Shown here: in pieces, positions 36,320 through 44,011 of the stretch
How the letters are laid out: each line of letters begins with the position of its first letter
How positions within the stretch are numbered: position 1 is the stretch's first letter
NCBI RefSeq assembly: GCF_003173055.1
Contig: NZ_QGLF01000001.1
Coordinates: forward strand, 751,085-815,084
Length of the DNA: 64,000 bases
Reading direction: 5' to 3'
Source: Zavarzinia compransoris
Lineage (GTDB): Bacteria > Pseudomonadota > Alphaproteobacteria > Zavarziniales > Zavarziniaceae
The notes under the pieces: generated by a model
Told to the model about the DNA's origin: nothing
What the model saw: the letters and a program-made list of their open reading frames with translations, nothing else
Databases searched by the model: none
Program-made: the position numbers and the translations under genes

Positions 36320-36988
36320 ATGGCCCGCAATACCCGTACCCGGATTATCGAAACCGCGCTTCGCCTGTTCAACGAGCGTCACTTCGGCAATGTCACCACC
36401 GCCGAACTGGCGGCGGCGGTCGGGGTGACCGAGGGCAATCTCTGGTACCATTTCCGCAACAAGCGGGCGCTGCTCGACGCTATTTCCGTGCTCTATGTCG
36501 AACAGGCCGACCGGCGCCTGCTGATGGCGCCGGGGGCCGGCGATATTCTCGACGGCTATGCCCGGCTGCTGGCCGCCCTGACGACGGAAATCCAGACCTT
36601 CCGCTTCATCTTCCGCGACCGGGCGGATTACGGCGAGCATTCCGAAGTCCTGCGCCAGCACGCGGGCCGGATCTACCGGGCCTCCTGGGCGCAGCTCGGG
36701 CGGTTCTTCGTGGCCTTGAAGGCGGCCGGGCATCTCGACATCGACGAGGCGGCGATCGCCCCCCTGGTGACCAATGCGATCATCGTCATCCGCTTTTCCT
36801 TCGAATTGTTCCGCGAGATGAATCTCGACGACGCGGCCGCCGCCCGGCTCCAGGCCTGGGGCGTGCTGCAACACCTGAACGGCCTGGGCCCGGCCCTGAC
36901 GCCGGCGGCCCGGGCGCAGCTGATCGAGCGCCTGAACCTGCACGACACGATCCGGGCGGCGGACGAACTCCTGTCCCTCGCCCCCTGA
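36320..36988 (+). CDS. TetR-family transcriptional regulator
   Basis: 222-residue regulator. The N-terminal helix-turn-helix is typical: RTRIIETALRLFNERHFGNVTTAELAAAVGVTEGNLWYHFRNKRALLDA. The C-terminal ligand-binding and dimer domain is helical (LYVEQADRR...RLLAALTTEIQTFRFIFRDRADY). It starts 66 bases after the P450 gene in the same direction, so the two probably share the palindromic promoter and the protein would repress both. The ligand is likely an alkane-like or terpene-like P450 substrate. Confidence 0.9.
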   Translation: MARNTRTRIIETALRLFNERHFGNVTTAELAAAVGVTEGNLWYHFRNKRALLDAISVLYVEQADRRLLMAPGAGDILDGYARLLAALTTEIQTFRFIFRDRADYGEHSEVLRQHAGRIYRASWAQLGRFFVALKAAGHLDIDEAAIAPLVTNAIIVIRFSFELFREMNLDDAAAARLQAWGVLQHLNGLGPALTPAARAQLIERLNLHDTIRAADELLSLAP

Positions 36989-37071
36989 CGGTTTGGGGCA
37001 TCTCGTCGCATCGGGCTAGGCGGGGCAGGGGCAATCCCCTATGGTCCGGCCGGAATTTTCAGGATGACGTC

Positions 37072-38136
37072 ATGAGCGCCATGAGCATGAGCCAGCAGCA
37101 GTCCCAGGCCGGCGCCCCGGCGGCACCGGCACCGGCGGACCGGGCGGTTGCCCGCTGGCTCTTCGTGGTGTCCTTCCTGCTGCTCGTCATGGTCGTTCTC
37201 GGCGGCGTCACCCGGCTGACCGACAGCGGCCTGTCGATCACCGAATGGAAGCCGGTGACCGGCGCGCTGCCGCCCCTGTCGGACGAGGCCTGGGCGGCGG
37301 AGTTCGAGAAATACAAGCAGATCCCGCAGTACGAACTGGTCAACAAGGGCATGAGCCTGGACGCGTTCAAGCAGATCTTCTGGTACGAATGGGCGCATCG
37401 CCTGCTCGGCCGCCTGATCGGCTTCGCCTTCCTGGTGCCCTATCTGTGGTTCCTGCTGCGCGGAAAGCTGGATCGGCCCATGGCCTGGCGGCTGGCGGGC
37501 ATTCTCGTCCTTGGCGGGCTTCAGGGGGCGATGGGCTGGTTCATGGTCGCCTCGGGCCTCAGCGAGCGGATCTCGGTCTCGCAATACCGGCTGGCGGCCC
37601 ATCTCTCGCTGGCCTTCGTCATTCATGCCGCCGTGTTCTGGACCGCGCTCGACCTGACGCGGGGCCGGGTGCTGCGCGTGCCGTCGCCCGGCCTGTCGCG
37701 CCTTGCGGGGCTCGCCGTACTGCTGCTTTTCGTGCAGATCGTGCTCGGGGCTTTCGTCGCCGGGCTCGATGCCGGCATGGCCTACAACACCTGGCCGCTG
37801 ATGGACGGCGACTGGGTGCCGAACGGGCTGTTCACCCATGTCCCGGCCTGGATCGACCCCTTCGAGAACAATATCACCGCGCAATTCCTGCACCGCCATT
37901 TCGCCATCGTCGTCGCCGCGGTGATCCTTGGCCATGCGGTCCTGGTGCGGCAGCGCGCGCCGCAGGCGGCGGGGGCGGCCGGGCTTGCCGCCTTCATGGT
38001 CGTGCTTCAGTTCATCCTGGGGGTCTGGACCCTGCTGGCGGTGGTGCCGGTCGACCTGGGCGCCCTGCACCAGGCCGGCGCCTTCGTCCTCTTCACTCTC
38101 GGCCTCAATCTCTGGCACCGGCTGCGGCGGGCCTGA
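37072..38136 (+). CDS. ctaA: heme A synthase (COX15/CtaA)
   Basis: Polytopic enzyme that oxidises the C8 methyl of heme O to the formyl group of heme A, needed for cytochrome c oxidase. 354 residues with eight hydrophobic segments. GGVTRLTDSGLSITEWKPVTGALPPL is the COX15 signature, and the histidines in EWAHRLLGR, YRLAAHLSLAF, FLHRHFAIV and GALHQAGAF are heme ligands. ATG 37072 follows CAGGA; two later ATGs (37081, 37087) are alternatives. The 3' end lies in a tandem repeat. Confidence 0.96.
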   Translation: MSAMSMSQQQSQAGAPAAPAPADRAVARWLFVVSFLLLVMVVLGGVTRLTDSGLSITEWKPVTGALPPLSDEAWAAEFEKYKQIPQYELVNKGMSLDAFKQIFWYEWAHRLLGRLIGFAFLVPYLWFLLRGKLDRPMAWRLAGILVLGGLQGAMGWFMVASGLSERISVSQYRLAAHLSLAFVIHAAVFWTALDLTRGRVLRVPSPGLSRLAGLAVLLLFVQIVLGAFVAGLDAGMAYNTWPLMDGDWVPNGLFTHVPAWIDPFENNITAQFLHRHFAIVVAAVILGHAVLVRQRAPQAAGAAGLAAFMVVLQFILGVWTLLAVVPVDLGALHQAGAFVLFTLGLNLWHRLRRA

Positions 38137-38207
38137 AGCCCGCAGCCGGCGAACCGGCTGCGGCGGGGCCTGACAGAGAAACCCGCAGCCGGCGCACCGG
38201 CTGCGGG
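38117..38207. repeat. imperfect tandem repeat over the ctaA stop codon
   Basis: A unit beginning ACCGGCTGCGGCGGG and ending CCCGCAGCCGGCG occurs at 38117-38152 (36 bases) and 38153-38195 (43 bases), with a partial third copy at 38196-38207. The first copy holds the ctaA stop. Adjacent units fold into hairpins CCGCAGCCGG-CGAA-CCGGCTGCGG (38140-38163) and an 11-bp stem at 38182-38207, between the convergent ctaA and metY genes. They may act as bidirectional termination signals, without T runs. Confidence 0.85.
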
Positions 38208-38215
38208 CAGGGACC

Positions 38216-39499
38216 TCAGAGGGCGGCGAGGGCCTGTTCGAGGTCGGCGATGATGTCCGCCGCATTCTCGATCCCGACCGACAGGCGCACCACATCGTCG
38301 CCGGCACCGGCGGCGGCGCGCTGCACCGGGGTCAGCTGGCGGTGGGTGGTCGAGGCCGGATGGATGATCAGGCTGCGCACGTCGCCGATATTGGCGAGAT
38401 GCGAGAACAGCTTCACCTGCTGCACCAGCTTCACACCCGCGTCATAGCCGCCCTTCAGGCCGAAGGTGAAGACGGCGCCGGCCCCCTTCGGGGCATATTT
38501 CTGCTGCAGGGCGTGGAACTTGTCGCCTTCCAGCCCGGCATAGGAGACCCAGGCCACCTTGTCGTGGCCGGCCAGGAACTTGGCGGCGGCCAGGGCATTC
38601 GCCGTGTGGCGCTCGATGCGCAGCGCCAGGGTCTCGATCCCGGTCAGGATCAGGAAGGCGTTGAAGGGCGCCAGCGACGGCCCGAGATCGCGCAGGCCCA
38701 GCACCCGGGCGGCAATGGCGAAGGAGATATTGCCGAAGGTCTTGCCCAGTTCGACACCGGCATAGGACGGGTTCGGCTGCGACAGCAGGGGGTATTTGTC
38801 GTCCGCCAGCCAGTCGAAATTGCCGCCGTCGACGATCAGCCCGCCGATGGAATTGCCGTGGCCGCCAAGGAACTTGGTCGCCGAATGGACGATGATATTG
38901 GCGCCATGCTCGAAGGGCCGGACCAGATAGGGGGTGGCCAGCGTATTGTCGACGATCAGGGGCACATGGTGCTTCCTGGCGATCGCCCCGATCGGGTCGA
39001 GGTCGGTGATGCGGCCGCCGGGGTTGGCGATCGATTCGACGAAGATCGCCTTCACGCCCGGCACGAAGGCGCGTTCGAAATTCTCCGGGTCCTCGGAATC
39101 GACCCAGATCACTTCCCAGCCGAATTGCTTGAAGCTCTGGCCGAACTGGTTGATCGAGCCGCCGTAGAGCTGCTTCGAGGCCAGGAACTTGTCGCCGGGC
39201 GAAAGCAGGGTGTGGAACACCAGGAACTGCGCCGCATGGCCCGAGGCGACGCCGAGCGCGGCGGTGCCGCCTTCGAGATCGGCAATGCGGCTTTCCAGCA
39301 CGGCATTGGTCGGGTTCATGATGCGGGTATAGATGTTGCCGAAGGCCTGGAGCCCGAACAGCGACGCGGCGTGATCGACATCGTCGAAGACATAGGACGC
39401 GGTCTGATAGATCGGCGTCACCCGCGCCTTGGTGGCCGGGTCGGGGGCGGCGCCGGCATGGACGGCGCGAGTCTCGAAAGCAGGCTTGTGCTCGCTCAT
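38216..39499 (-). CDS. metY: O-acetylhomoserine aminocarboxypropyltransferase
   Basis: PLP enzyme of methionine synthesis (Cys/Met metabolism family) that adds sulfide to O-acetylhomoserine. 427 residues. Conserved segments are ETRAVHAGAAPDPATKARVTPIYQ, YTRIMNPTNAVLESRIADLEGG, and PLP-lysine Lys209 in HSATKFLGGHG, with the late SLGIE-like RLSVGIENAADIIADL. It follows the CoA-binding gene on the same strand but has its own promoter with an operator-like dyad. Confidence 0.93.
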   Translation of the reverse strand: MSEHKPAFETRAVHAGAAPDPATKARVTPIYQTASYVFDDVDHAASLFGLQAFGNIYTRIMNPTNAVLESRIADLEGGTAALGVASGHAAQFLVFHTLLSPGDKFLASKQLYGGSINQFGQSFKQFGWEVIWVDSEDPENFERAFVPGVKAIFVESIANPGGRITDLDPIGAIARKHHVPLIVDNTLATPYLVRPFEHGANIIVHSATKFLGGHGNSIGGLIVDGGNFDWLADDKYPLLSQPNPSYAGVELGKTFGNISFAIAARVLGLRDLGPSLAPFNAFLILTGIETLALRIERHTANALAAAKFLAGHDKVAWVSYAGLEGDKFHALQQKYAPKGAGAVFTFGLKGGYDAGVKLVQQVKLFSHLANIGDVRSLIIHPASTTHRQLTPVQRAAAGAGDDVVRLSVGIENAADIIADLEQALAAL

Positions 39500-39550
39500 T
39501 GGTGGTCTCCCTGAAGCGGACGGTCATATTGATCACGGATTTTTGTGGTG

Positions 39551-39582
39551 TCCATATTAATCCGCGATATTGATGTCAATAT
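39551..39582 (-). promoter_or_regulatory. metY promoter with dyad over the -35 box
   Basis: On the minus strand TTGACA (39579-39574) and TATGGA (39556-39551) are 17 bases apart. The -35 box lies in the dyad ATATTGA-N2-TCAATAT (39567-39582). ATATTRAT also occurs at 39554-39561 and 39526-39533. This AT-rich 108-base gap stands out in a GC-rich region. A repressor of methionine genes is a plausible binder. Confidence 0.55.
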
Positions 39583-39607
39583 TTTTGTATTACATTTTTT
39601 AAAAGTA

Positions 39608-40027
39608 TTACAATCCGAGACGGGGAATCTCGATCTTCGGGCAGCGGTCCATGACCACTTGAAGGCCCGCGGCCTCGGCCTTTTCCCGGGCGCCGTCATG
39701 GGCAAGGCCGAGCTGCATCCAGACCGCGCCGGCGCCGATGGCGATCGCCTCGTCGACGACGCCGGGGAGGGCGGCGGTCTCGCGGAAAATATCGACGAGA
39801 TCGACCTTCTCGGCGATGTCGGCAAGACGCGCGACCACCGGCTGGCCCAGGATGTCCTTGCCGGCCTGGCCGGGATTGACCGGGATCACCCGATAGCCGC
39901 GGCGCAGCAGATAGGCCATGACCTCATGGGCCGGGCGTGCGGGATTGGGGCTGGCGCCGACCAGGGCGATGACCTTGACCGAGGTCAGGAGCGCGCGGAC
40001 GGCATCGTCATTCTTTGGATAGGGCAT
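39608..40027 (-). CDS. CoA-binding (YccU-like) protein
   Basis: Small Rossmann-fold protein of the CoA_binding_2 family. 139 residues with the nucleotide loop IALVGASPNPARPAHEV and the strand-helix pattern VIPVNPGQAGKDILG, DLVDIFRE and AVWMQLGLAH...VMDRCPKIE. Members are associated with CoA binding, but their role is not established. It is commonly paired with metY in alphaproteobacteria. Confidence 0.85.
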   Translation of the reverse strand: MPYPKNDDAVRALLTSVKVIALVGASPNPARPAHEVMAYLLRRGYRVIPVNPGQAGKDILGQPVVARLADIAEKVDLVDIFRETAALPGVVDEAIAIGAGAVWMQLGLAHDGAREKAEAAGLQVVMDRCPKIEIPRLGL

Positions 40028-40152
40028 GGTCTTTCCTCCTGGCCGGGAGTTGAGCCTTTGCGACCTGTGGCGTCAATCACTGTGCGGCGGCGGATTGTTC
40101 GTCTAAACTCCGGCGCTGTCGCGGGTCTCGCGGGGGAATCCATCAGGCGATC

Positions 40153-41667
40153 ATGACGCTTGTCGCAACGACCAGGATCGATCGGGTCCAAGCCATCGAT
40201 ATCGGGGGCCAGGCGGTCAATACCGCCGGGGCCGAGCTTGCCGCCCATGTCGAGGCCCGCTTCGGCGCGACCCATGCCCGGCTGTTCGCCCGGCCGCGGG
40301 TCGCCGGCGCCTTCATGGAATGGCACAGCGAGGCGGTCGGCCCGATCGCCCGTTTCGTCGACCTGCCGCCCGCAGACCGCGAAGCGGTGCAGAAAGGCCT
40401 CGGCCAATTGGTCGGGGGCTTGCGCGGCGAAGCCGCCCGCCTGTCGGCGAGCACGGACGAGGCGGAAAGCCTGCTGGGCGCGCGTTTGGGCGCGGCCCTG
40501 GAACTGCCGGGGCTCGACCGGGTCTATCTGGTCGGCGACCAGCCGGTACTGACCGATTGGGGCGCGCTTGCCCTCGATCCGACCGGCCGGGGCGTGCCGC
40601 CGCCGCGCGGCCTGCTGTTCTCCTTCTCGCCCGTCCTGGCGCCGCCGCCGCCCCCGCCGGGCAGCGCCGCCGCGGCCAAGGCGGCCGCGATCACCCCGGC
40701 GGCCCTTCCCGCCGCCGCGGGGGCTGCCGTCGCGGTGCCCGCCTCGCGCTGGACCTGGCCGGTGGTCGCGACCGTCGCCGCCCTGCTTGTCCTGGCCGCG
40801 GCCGCCATCGGCATCTATGCCGAACAGCGGGGCTGGCTGTCGGCCCTGGTCGATCCGCCGCCGCTGGTCTGCGAAGTGCCGGAGGGCGAGATCGCGGTCG
40901 CCGGCGAATTGAGCGGCTTGCAGGACCAGGAACGGGAATTGCGCCGTCGCCTGTCGGACATCGAGCGGCAACTGGCGGAAAAAGCCGCGGCCTGCCGCCC
41001 GCCGGTGCCGGAGACGCCGCCGCCGGCCCCCGAACCCGCACCGCCAGAGCCTGCACCCACACCGCCAGAGCCTGCACCGCCCGCGCCTGTACCGCCCGAG
41101 CCCGAGCCGCCCGTGCCGCCGGCGCCGGAACCGCCCCCGGCGGAACCGCCGCGCCCGCGCGCGGAAGCCCCGCCGCCCCGCGAGGAGCGCGCCAACGAAG
41201 ACCGCCGCCGGGTGGAGGAGCGGGGCGGCCAGCGCGGCCGGCTCGAATTCATCCTGGCCTGGGACAATGAGGCCGATCTCGACCTGGTGGTGACCTGCCC
41301 GAACGGCGGGCGCATCGTCGCCGGGCGGCCCAGCGGCTGCGCCGGCGGCCGGCTCGATCTCGATGCCAATGGCACGGACAATGCGGGCGGCCAGCTGATC
41401 ATGCTGCCCGACCCGGTGGAACATGTCGTCTTCACCGGCAACCCGCCGCTGGGCGAATTCCGCGTCGCGGTGCGCATGTTCCCGTATCATACCCAGCCGC
41501 GCCCGCGGCCGGGGTCCGCCGGCTATCGCCTGACCGTCCTTTACGACGGCCAGGTGATCGCCGAGAAGTCAGGCACGATCACGCGGGCGCCGGGCGATAC
41601 GCAGCCCGGCGGCCTGGATTACCTGGAACAGCCGGTCACCAGCGTGAAAGTGCCGCCGCCGGCCTGA
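40153..41667 (+). CDS. unrecognised membrane-anchored protein with Pro-rich linker and C-terminal beta domain
   Basis: 504 residues; I do not recognise the family. Residues 1-160 are a soluble, mixed domain ending GDQPVLTDWGALALDPTG. A membrane segment lies at about 199-222 after an Ala/Pro stretch. A coiled-coil-like helix follows (258-290: LQDQERELRRRLSDIERQL), then a long Pro/Glu/Ala linker (about 295-350). The C-terminal 120 residues form a probable beta-sandwich: FILAWDNEADLDLVVTCPNGG, GRLDLDANGTDN, and VEHVVFTGNPPLGEFRVAVRMF, which recall the DUF2135 type. The N-terminus lacks a signal peptide, so the first domain would be cytoplasmic and the beta domain periplasmic. The PVLTxWG motif reminds me of SrfA-type proteins, from memory only. 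It stands alone, divergent from the CoA-binding gene. Confidence 0.7.
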   Translation: MTLVATTRIDRVQAIDIGGQAVNTAGAELAAHVEARFGATHARLFARPRVAGAFMEWHSEAVGPIARFVDLPPADREAVQKGLGQLVGGLRGEAARLSASTDEAESLLGARLGAALELPGLDRVYLVGDQPVLTDWGALALDPTGRGVPPPRGLLFSFSPVLAPPPPPPGSAAAAKAAAITPAALPAAAGAAVAVPASRWTWPVVATVAALLVLAAAAIGIYAEQRGWLSALVDPPPLVCEVPEGEIAVAGELSGLQDQERELRRRLSDIERQLAEKAAACRPPVPETPPPAPEPAPPEPAPTPPEPAPPAPVPPEPEPPVPPAPEPPPAEPPRPRAEAPPPREERANEDRRRVEERGGQRGRLEFILAWDNEADLDLVVTCPNGGRIVAGRPSGCAGGRLDLDANGTDNAGGQLIMLPDPVEHVVFTGNPPLGEFRVAVRMFPYHTQPRPRPGSAGYRLTVLYDGQVIAEKSGTITRAPGDTQPGGLDYLEQPVTSVKVPPPA

Positions 41668-41676
41668 CCCCTGGCT

Positions 41677-42423
41677 TCAGCAGGTGCCGGTGCAGGATTT
41701 CCGCGCCTCGGCCACCAGCTTCTTCAGGGTTTCGAGGTCGACGGCGCCGGGCACCAGCGTATCGCCGACGATGAAGCTGGGCGTGCCGTTGATCTCCAGC
41801 CTTTGGGCGAGGCCGTGGATATCGCTGATCTGGCCGGTGATCTCGGGCTTTTCCATGTCGGCCTTCAGTTTCGCCGTATCGAGGCCGACCGATTTCGCGA
41901 TGTCCATGATCTTGTCGTCGGAAAGCGTGCCGCGGGTGGCGATCAGCGCCTCGTGGAAGACGGGATATTTGCCCTGGGCCAGGGCCGCGATCGCGGCCTT
42001 GCTGGCGACGAGGGAATCCGGCCCGAGGATGGGGAATTCCTTCAGGACCACGCGCAGCTTCGGATCGGATTTGATCAGTTCGGCCAGAATGGGCTGGGCC
42101 TGTTTGCAATAGCCGCAGCGATAGTCGAAGAATTCGACCAGGGTGATGTCGCCCTTCGGGTTGCCGATCACCGGATCGCGGCTGTCGCGCAGCAATTGCT
42201 CGCGCAGTTGCACGATCAGGTCCTTGGCCTGATTGGCCCTGGCCTGTTCCTGGCGGTCCTGCAAGGCCTGCACTGCCTCGAGGATCACCTCCGGGTGCTC
42301 CATCAGGTAGTCTTTCACGATCTCGCGGATTTCCTGCTTTGCCGCCGGATCGAAGGTCTCGGCCAGGGCAGGGCCCTGGGCAAGCAGAAGGGCGGCAAGG
42401 CTGGTTCCAAGCAGACGGCGCAT
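41677..42423 (-). CDS. DsbA-family thiol oxidoreductase
   Basis: Periplasmic thioredoxin-fold protein of 248 residues. A signal peptide (1-21) is followed by a helical extension (26-80), then the thioredoxin core with the CGYC redox pair (Cys103, Cys106) and the cis-proline in NGTPSFIVG. The length and N-terminal extension resemble ScsC/DsbG-like or BdbD-like proteins found in alphaproteobacteria. ATG 42423 is chosen because GGAG lies eight bases upstream; the earlier ATG at 42429 is too close to it. Its start overlaps the M48 gene's 3' side by a few bases in operon fashion. A C-terminal CTGTC pair adds two more cysteines. Confidence 0.88.
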   Translation of the reverse strand: MRRLLGTSLAALLLAQGPALAETFDPAAKQEIREIVKDYLMEHPEVILEAVQALQDRQEQARANQAKDLIVQLREQLLRDSRDPVIGNPKGDITLVEFFDYRCGYCKQAQPILAELIKSDPKLRVVLKEFPILGPDSLVASKAAIAALAQGKYPVFHEALIATRGTLSDDKIMDIAKSVGLDTAKLKADMEKPEITGQISDIHGLAQRLEINGTPSFIVGDTLVPGAVDLETLKKLVAEARKSCTGTC

Positions 42424-42437
42424 GGCCATTACTCCGG

Positions 42438-43895
42438 TCAACGGCGTTCGCGCCACAGGCGCAGGGAAAGGTCGCGGATATCGGCGGCGCGCAGCGCCCC
42501 CGGCGATCCGACGGGAAGATTGGCTTCGGCGCGCTGGGCCTGCTGATAGGCTTCTTCCATCTTGCCGGTCAGGAGGAAGCGCTCGGCCGAGGCCAGCGCC
42601 GCCTTGCCGATATCGCCCTGGCGGCCATAGGCGATCGCCAGTTGGTACCAGGCCATGGAATTGTCCGGGTCCTCGCGGGTGGCGATCTCCAGGTCCTTGA
42701 TCGCCTCGGCCGCCTGCTTCGGATCCTCGGTCGCGACCATGGCACTGGCGAGGCCGACCCGGATCAGCGGCTCCTTCGGGGCATATTTCACCGCCAGCCG
42801 ATAGGGTTCGACCGCCTCGGCGACGCGGCCGTTCTCCAGCAGCCCCTGGCCCTTCAGTTCGAGAAAAAAGGGATCGTTCGGATAGGATTGCAGCAGGCGG
42901 TCGATTTCGATCAGGAAGGTCGGCAGGTCGGGCTTGCGGTAGAGGGCGACCACCCTTGCATAACGGTCGGCAAGGCCGGTCGCGGTCGAGGGGATCTGGC
43001 GGATCACCGTTTCCGCCGCATTGGTATAGCCGCGCAGCTTGCCCTGGATGCGCGCCAGCATCTCGACATAGACCGGCGAGGCGGCGGCATCGACATAGGG
43101 CGACTGATTGACCCGGGTTTCCAGGGCCGACAGGCGGTCGGCCCCGATCGGGTGGGTATAGATATAAGGATTGGTATCGGAGCGGATGCGCAGGTTATCG
43201 CGCTCGATGATGCTCAGGAATTCGCCAAGCCCGCGCGAAGTGACGTGCAGCCTGTCGAGGAAGGTGATCGCCGCCTGGTCGGCCGCGGATTCCTGCGTCC
43301 GCGAATATTGCAGAAAGCTGCGCTGCGCCACCTGGGCGCCGCCCATCATGACGGCGGCCCCGGCATCGCCGCCGCCGCCGATGATGGCGATGGCGCCGAG
43401 GACGGTGGCGATGATCTGCTGGATCGAGGCATTGCGCAGCGCCTCGGTGCTGCGCACCAGATGGCCGCCGGCGATATGGCCGGTTTCATGGGCGATGACG
43501 CCCATCAATTGCTCCGGCGTCGAGACCGCGGCCAGGGTGCCGGTATTGAGGAACAGGTTCTGGCCGCCGGCGACGAAGGCGTTCAGGCTCGGATCCTGGA
43601 TCAGGATGACGCGGACCGCCGAGGCATCGAGCCCCGCCGCCTCGAAGATGGGCGTCGCCATCGCCCGGATGTAATTCTCGATCTCGGCGTCGCGGATCAG
43701 GGTCAGGGCCCGCGGGCCCGATTGCGCCTGCGCCTGAGACGCGCCCAGGAGAGACGCCCCCAGGATAGACGGGCCCAGGGGAGATAAGGCGCCGAGCGGC
43801 CCGAGGGCGAGAACCAGGGCCATGAAGAAGGCCCCGATGCGTTTGCCGGACGCGCGGCGCCGAAGCAGGCGCCACAGGATGGCAGGCGACGACAT
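42438..43895 (-). CDS. M48 family metalloprotease with TPR repeats
   Basis: BepA-like periplasmic protease that in related bacteria degrades or assists misassembled outer-membrane proteins. 485 residues from the ATG at 43895. A signal anchor or signal peptide (18-55, ending ASQAQAQS) precedes the M48 domain with the HEXXH motif His136-Glu137-His140 (AHETGH) and the third zinc ligand Glu202 in ESAADQ. A TPR-like helical C-terminus (about 330-480) follows. Together with BamE in the same window it fits outer-membrane quality control. It lies downstream of rne and upstream of the DsbA-type gene. Confidence 0.9.
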   Translation of the reverse strand: MSSPAILWRLLRRRASGKRIGAFFMALVLALGPLGALSPLGPSILGASLLGASQAQAQSGPRALTLIRDAEIENYIRAMATPIFEAAGLDASAVRVILIQDPSLNAFVAGGQNLFLNTGTLAAVSTPEQLMGVIAHETGHIAGGHLVRSTEALRNASIQQIIATVLGAIAIIGGGGDAGAAVMMGGAQVAQRSFLQYSRTQESAADQAAITFLDRLHVTSRGLGEFLSIIERDNLRIRSDTNPYIYTHPIGADRLSALETRVNQSPYVDAAASPVYVEMLARIQGKLRGYTNAAETVIRQIPSTATGLADRYARVVALYRKPDLPTFLIEIDRLLQSYPNDPFFLELKGQGLLENGRVAEAVEPYRLAVKYAPKEPLIRVGLASAMVATEDPKQAAEAIKDLEIATREDPDNSMAWYQLAIAYGRQGDIGKAALASAERFLLTGKMEEAYQQAQRAEANLPVGSPGALRAADIRDLSLRLWRERR

Positions 43896-43955
43896 CAACG
43901 TCTCTATTCTCCGCAAGTATGCCCTTCCAGCGCCCGATGCCACGCTAGCACAAAC

Positions 43956-43995
43956 AAAAGGGGCGGCCCATGGCGCTGATGCCGTGACCGCCCCT
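43956..43995 (-). terminator. terminator of rne
   Basis: On the minus strand AGGGGCGG (43995-43988) pairs with CCGCCCCT, and TTTT follows (43959-43956). The loop is 21 bases and contains a smaller imperfect stem. It lies 17 bases after the rne stop. Confidence 0.65.
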
Positions 43996-44011
43996 CGACA
44001 ATCCTGCCGCC

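Noticed and set aside
34609-37000. Genomic island attachment site repeating the tRNA-Pro 3' end.
   Set aside because: I could not find a second copy of the tRNA end within the window, nor an integrase gene.
39500-39607. SAM-II riboswitch upstream of metY.
   Set aside because: The conserved SAM-II core (including the terminal GCUAAAAA-like end) is not found; an AT-rich dyad is present instead.
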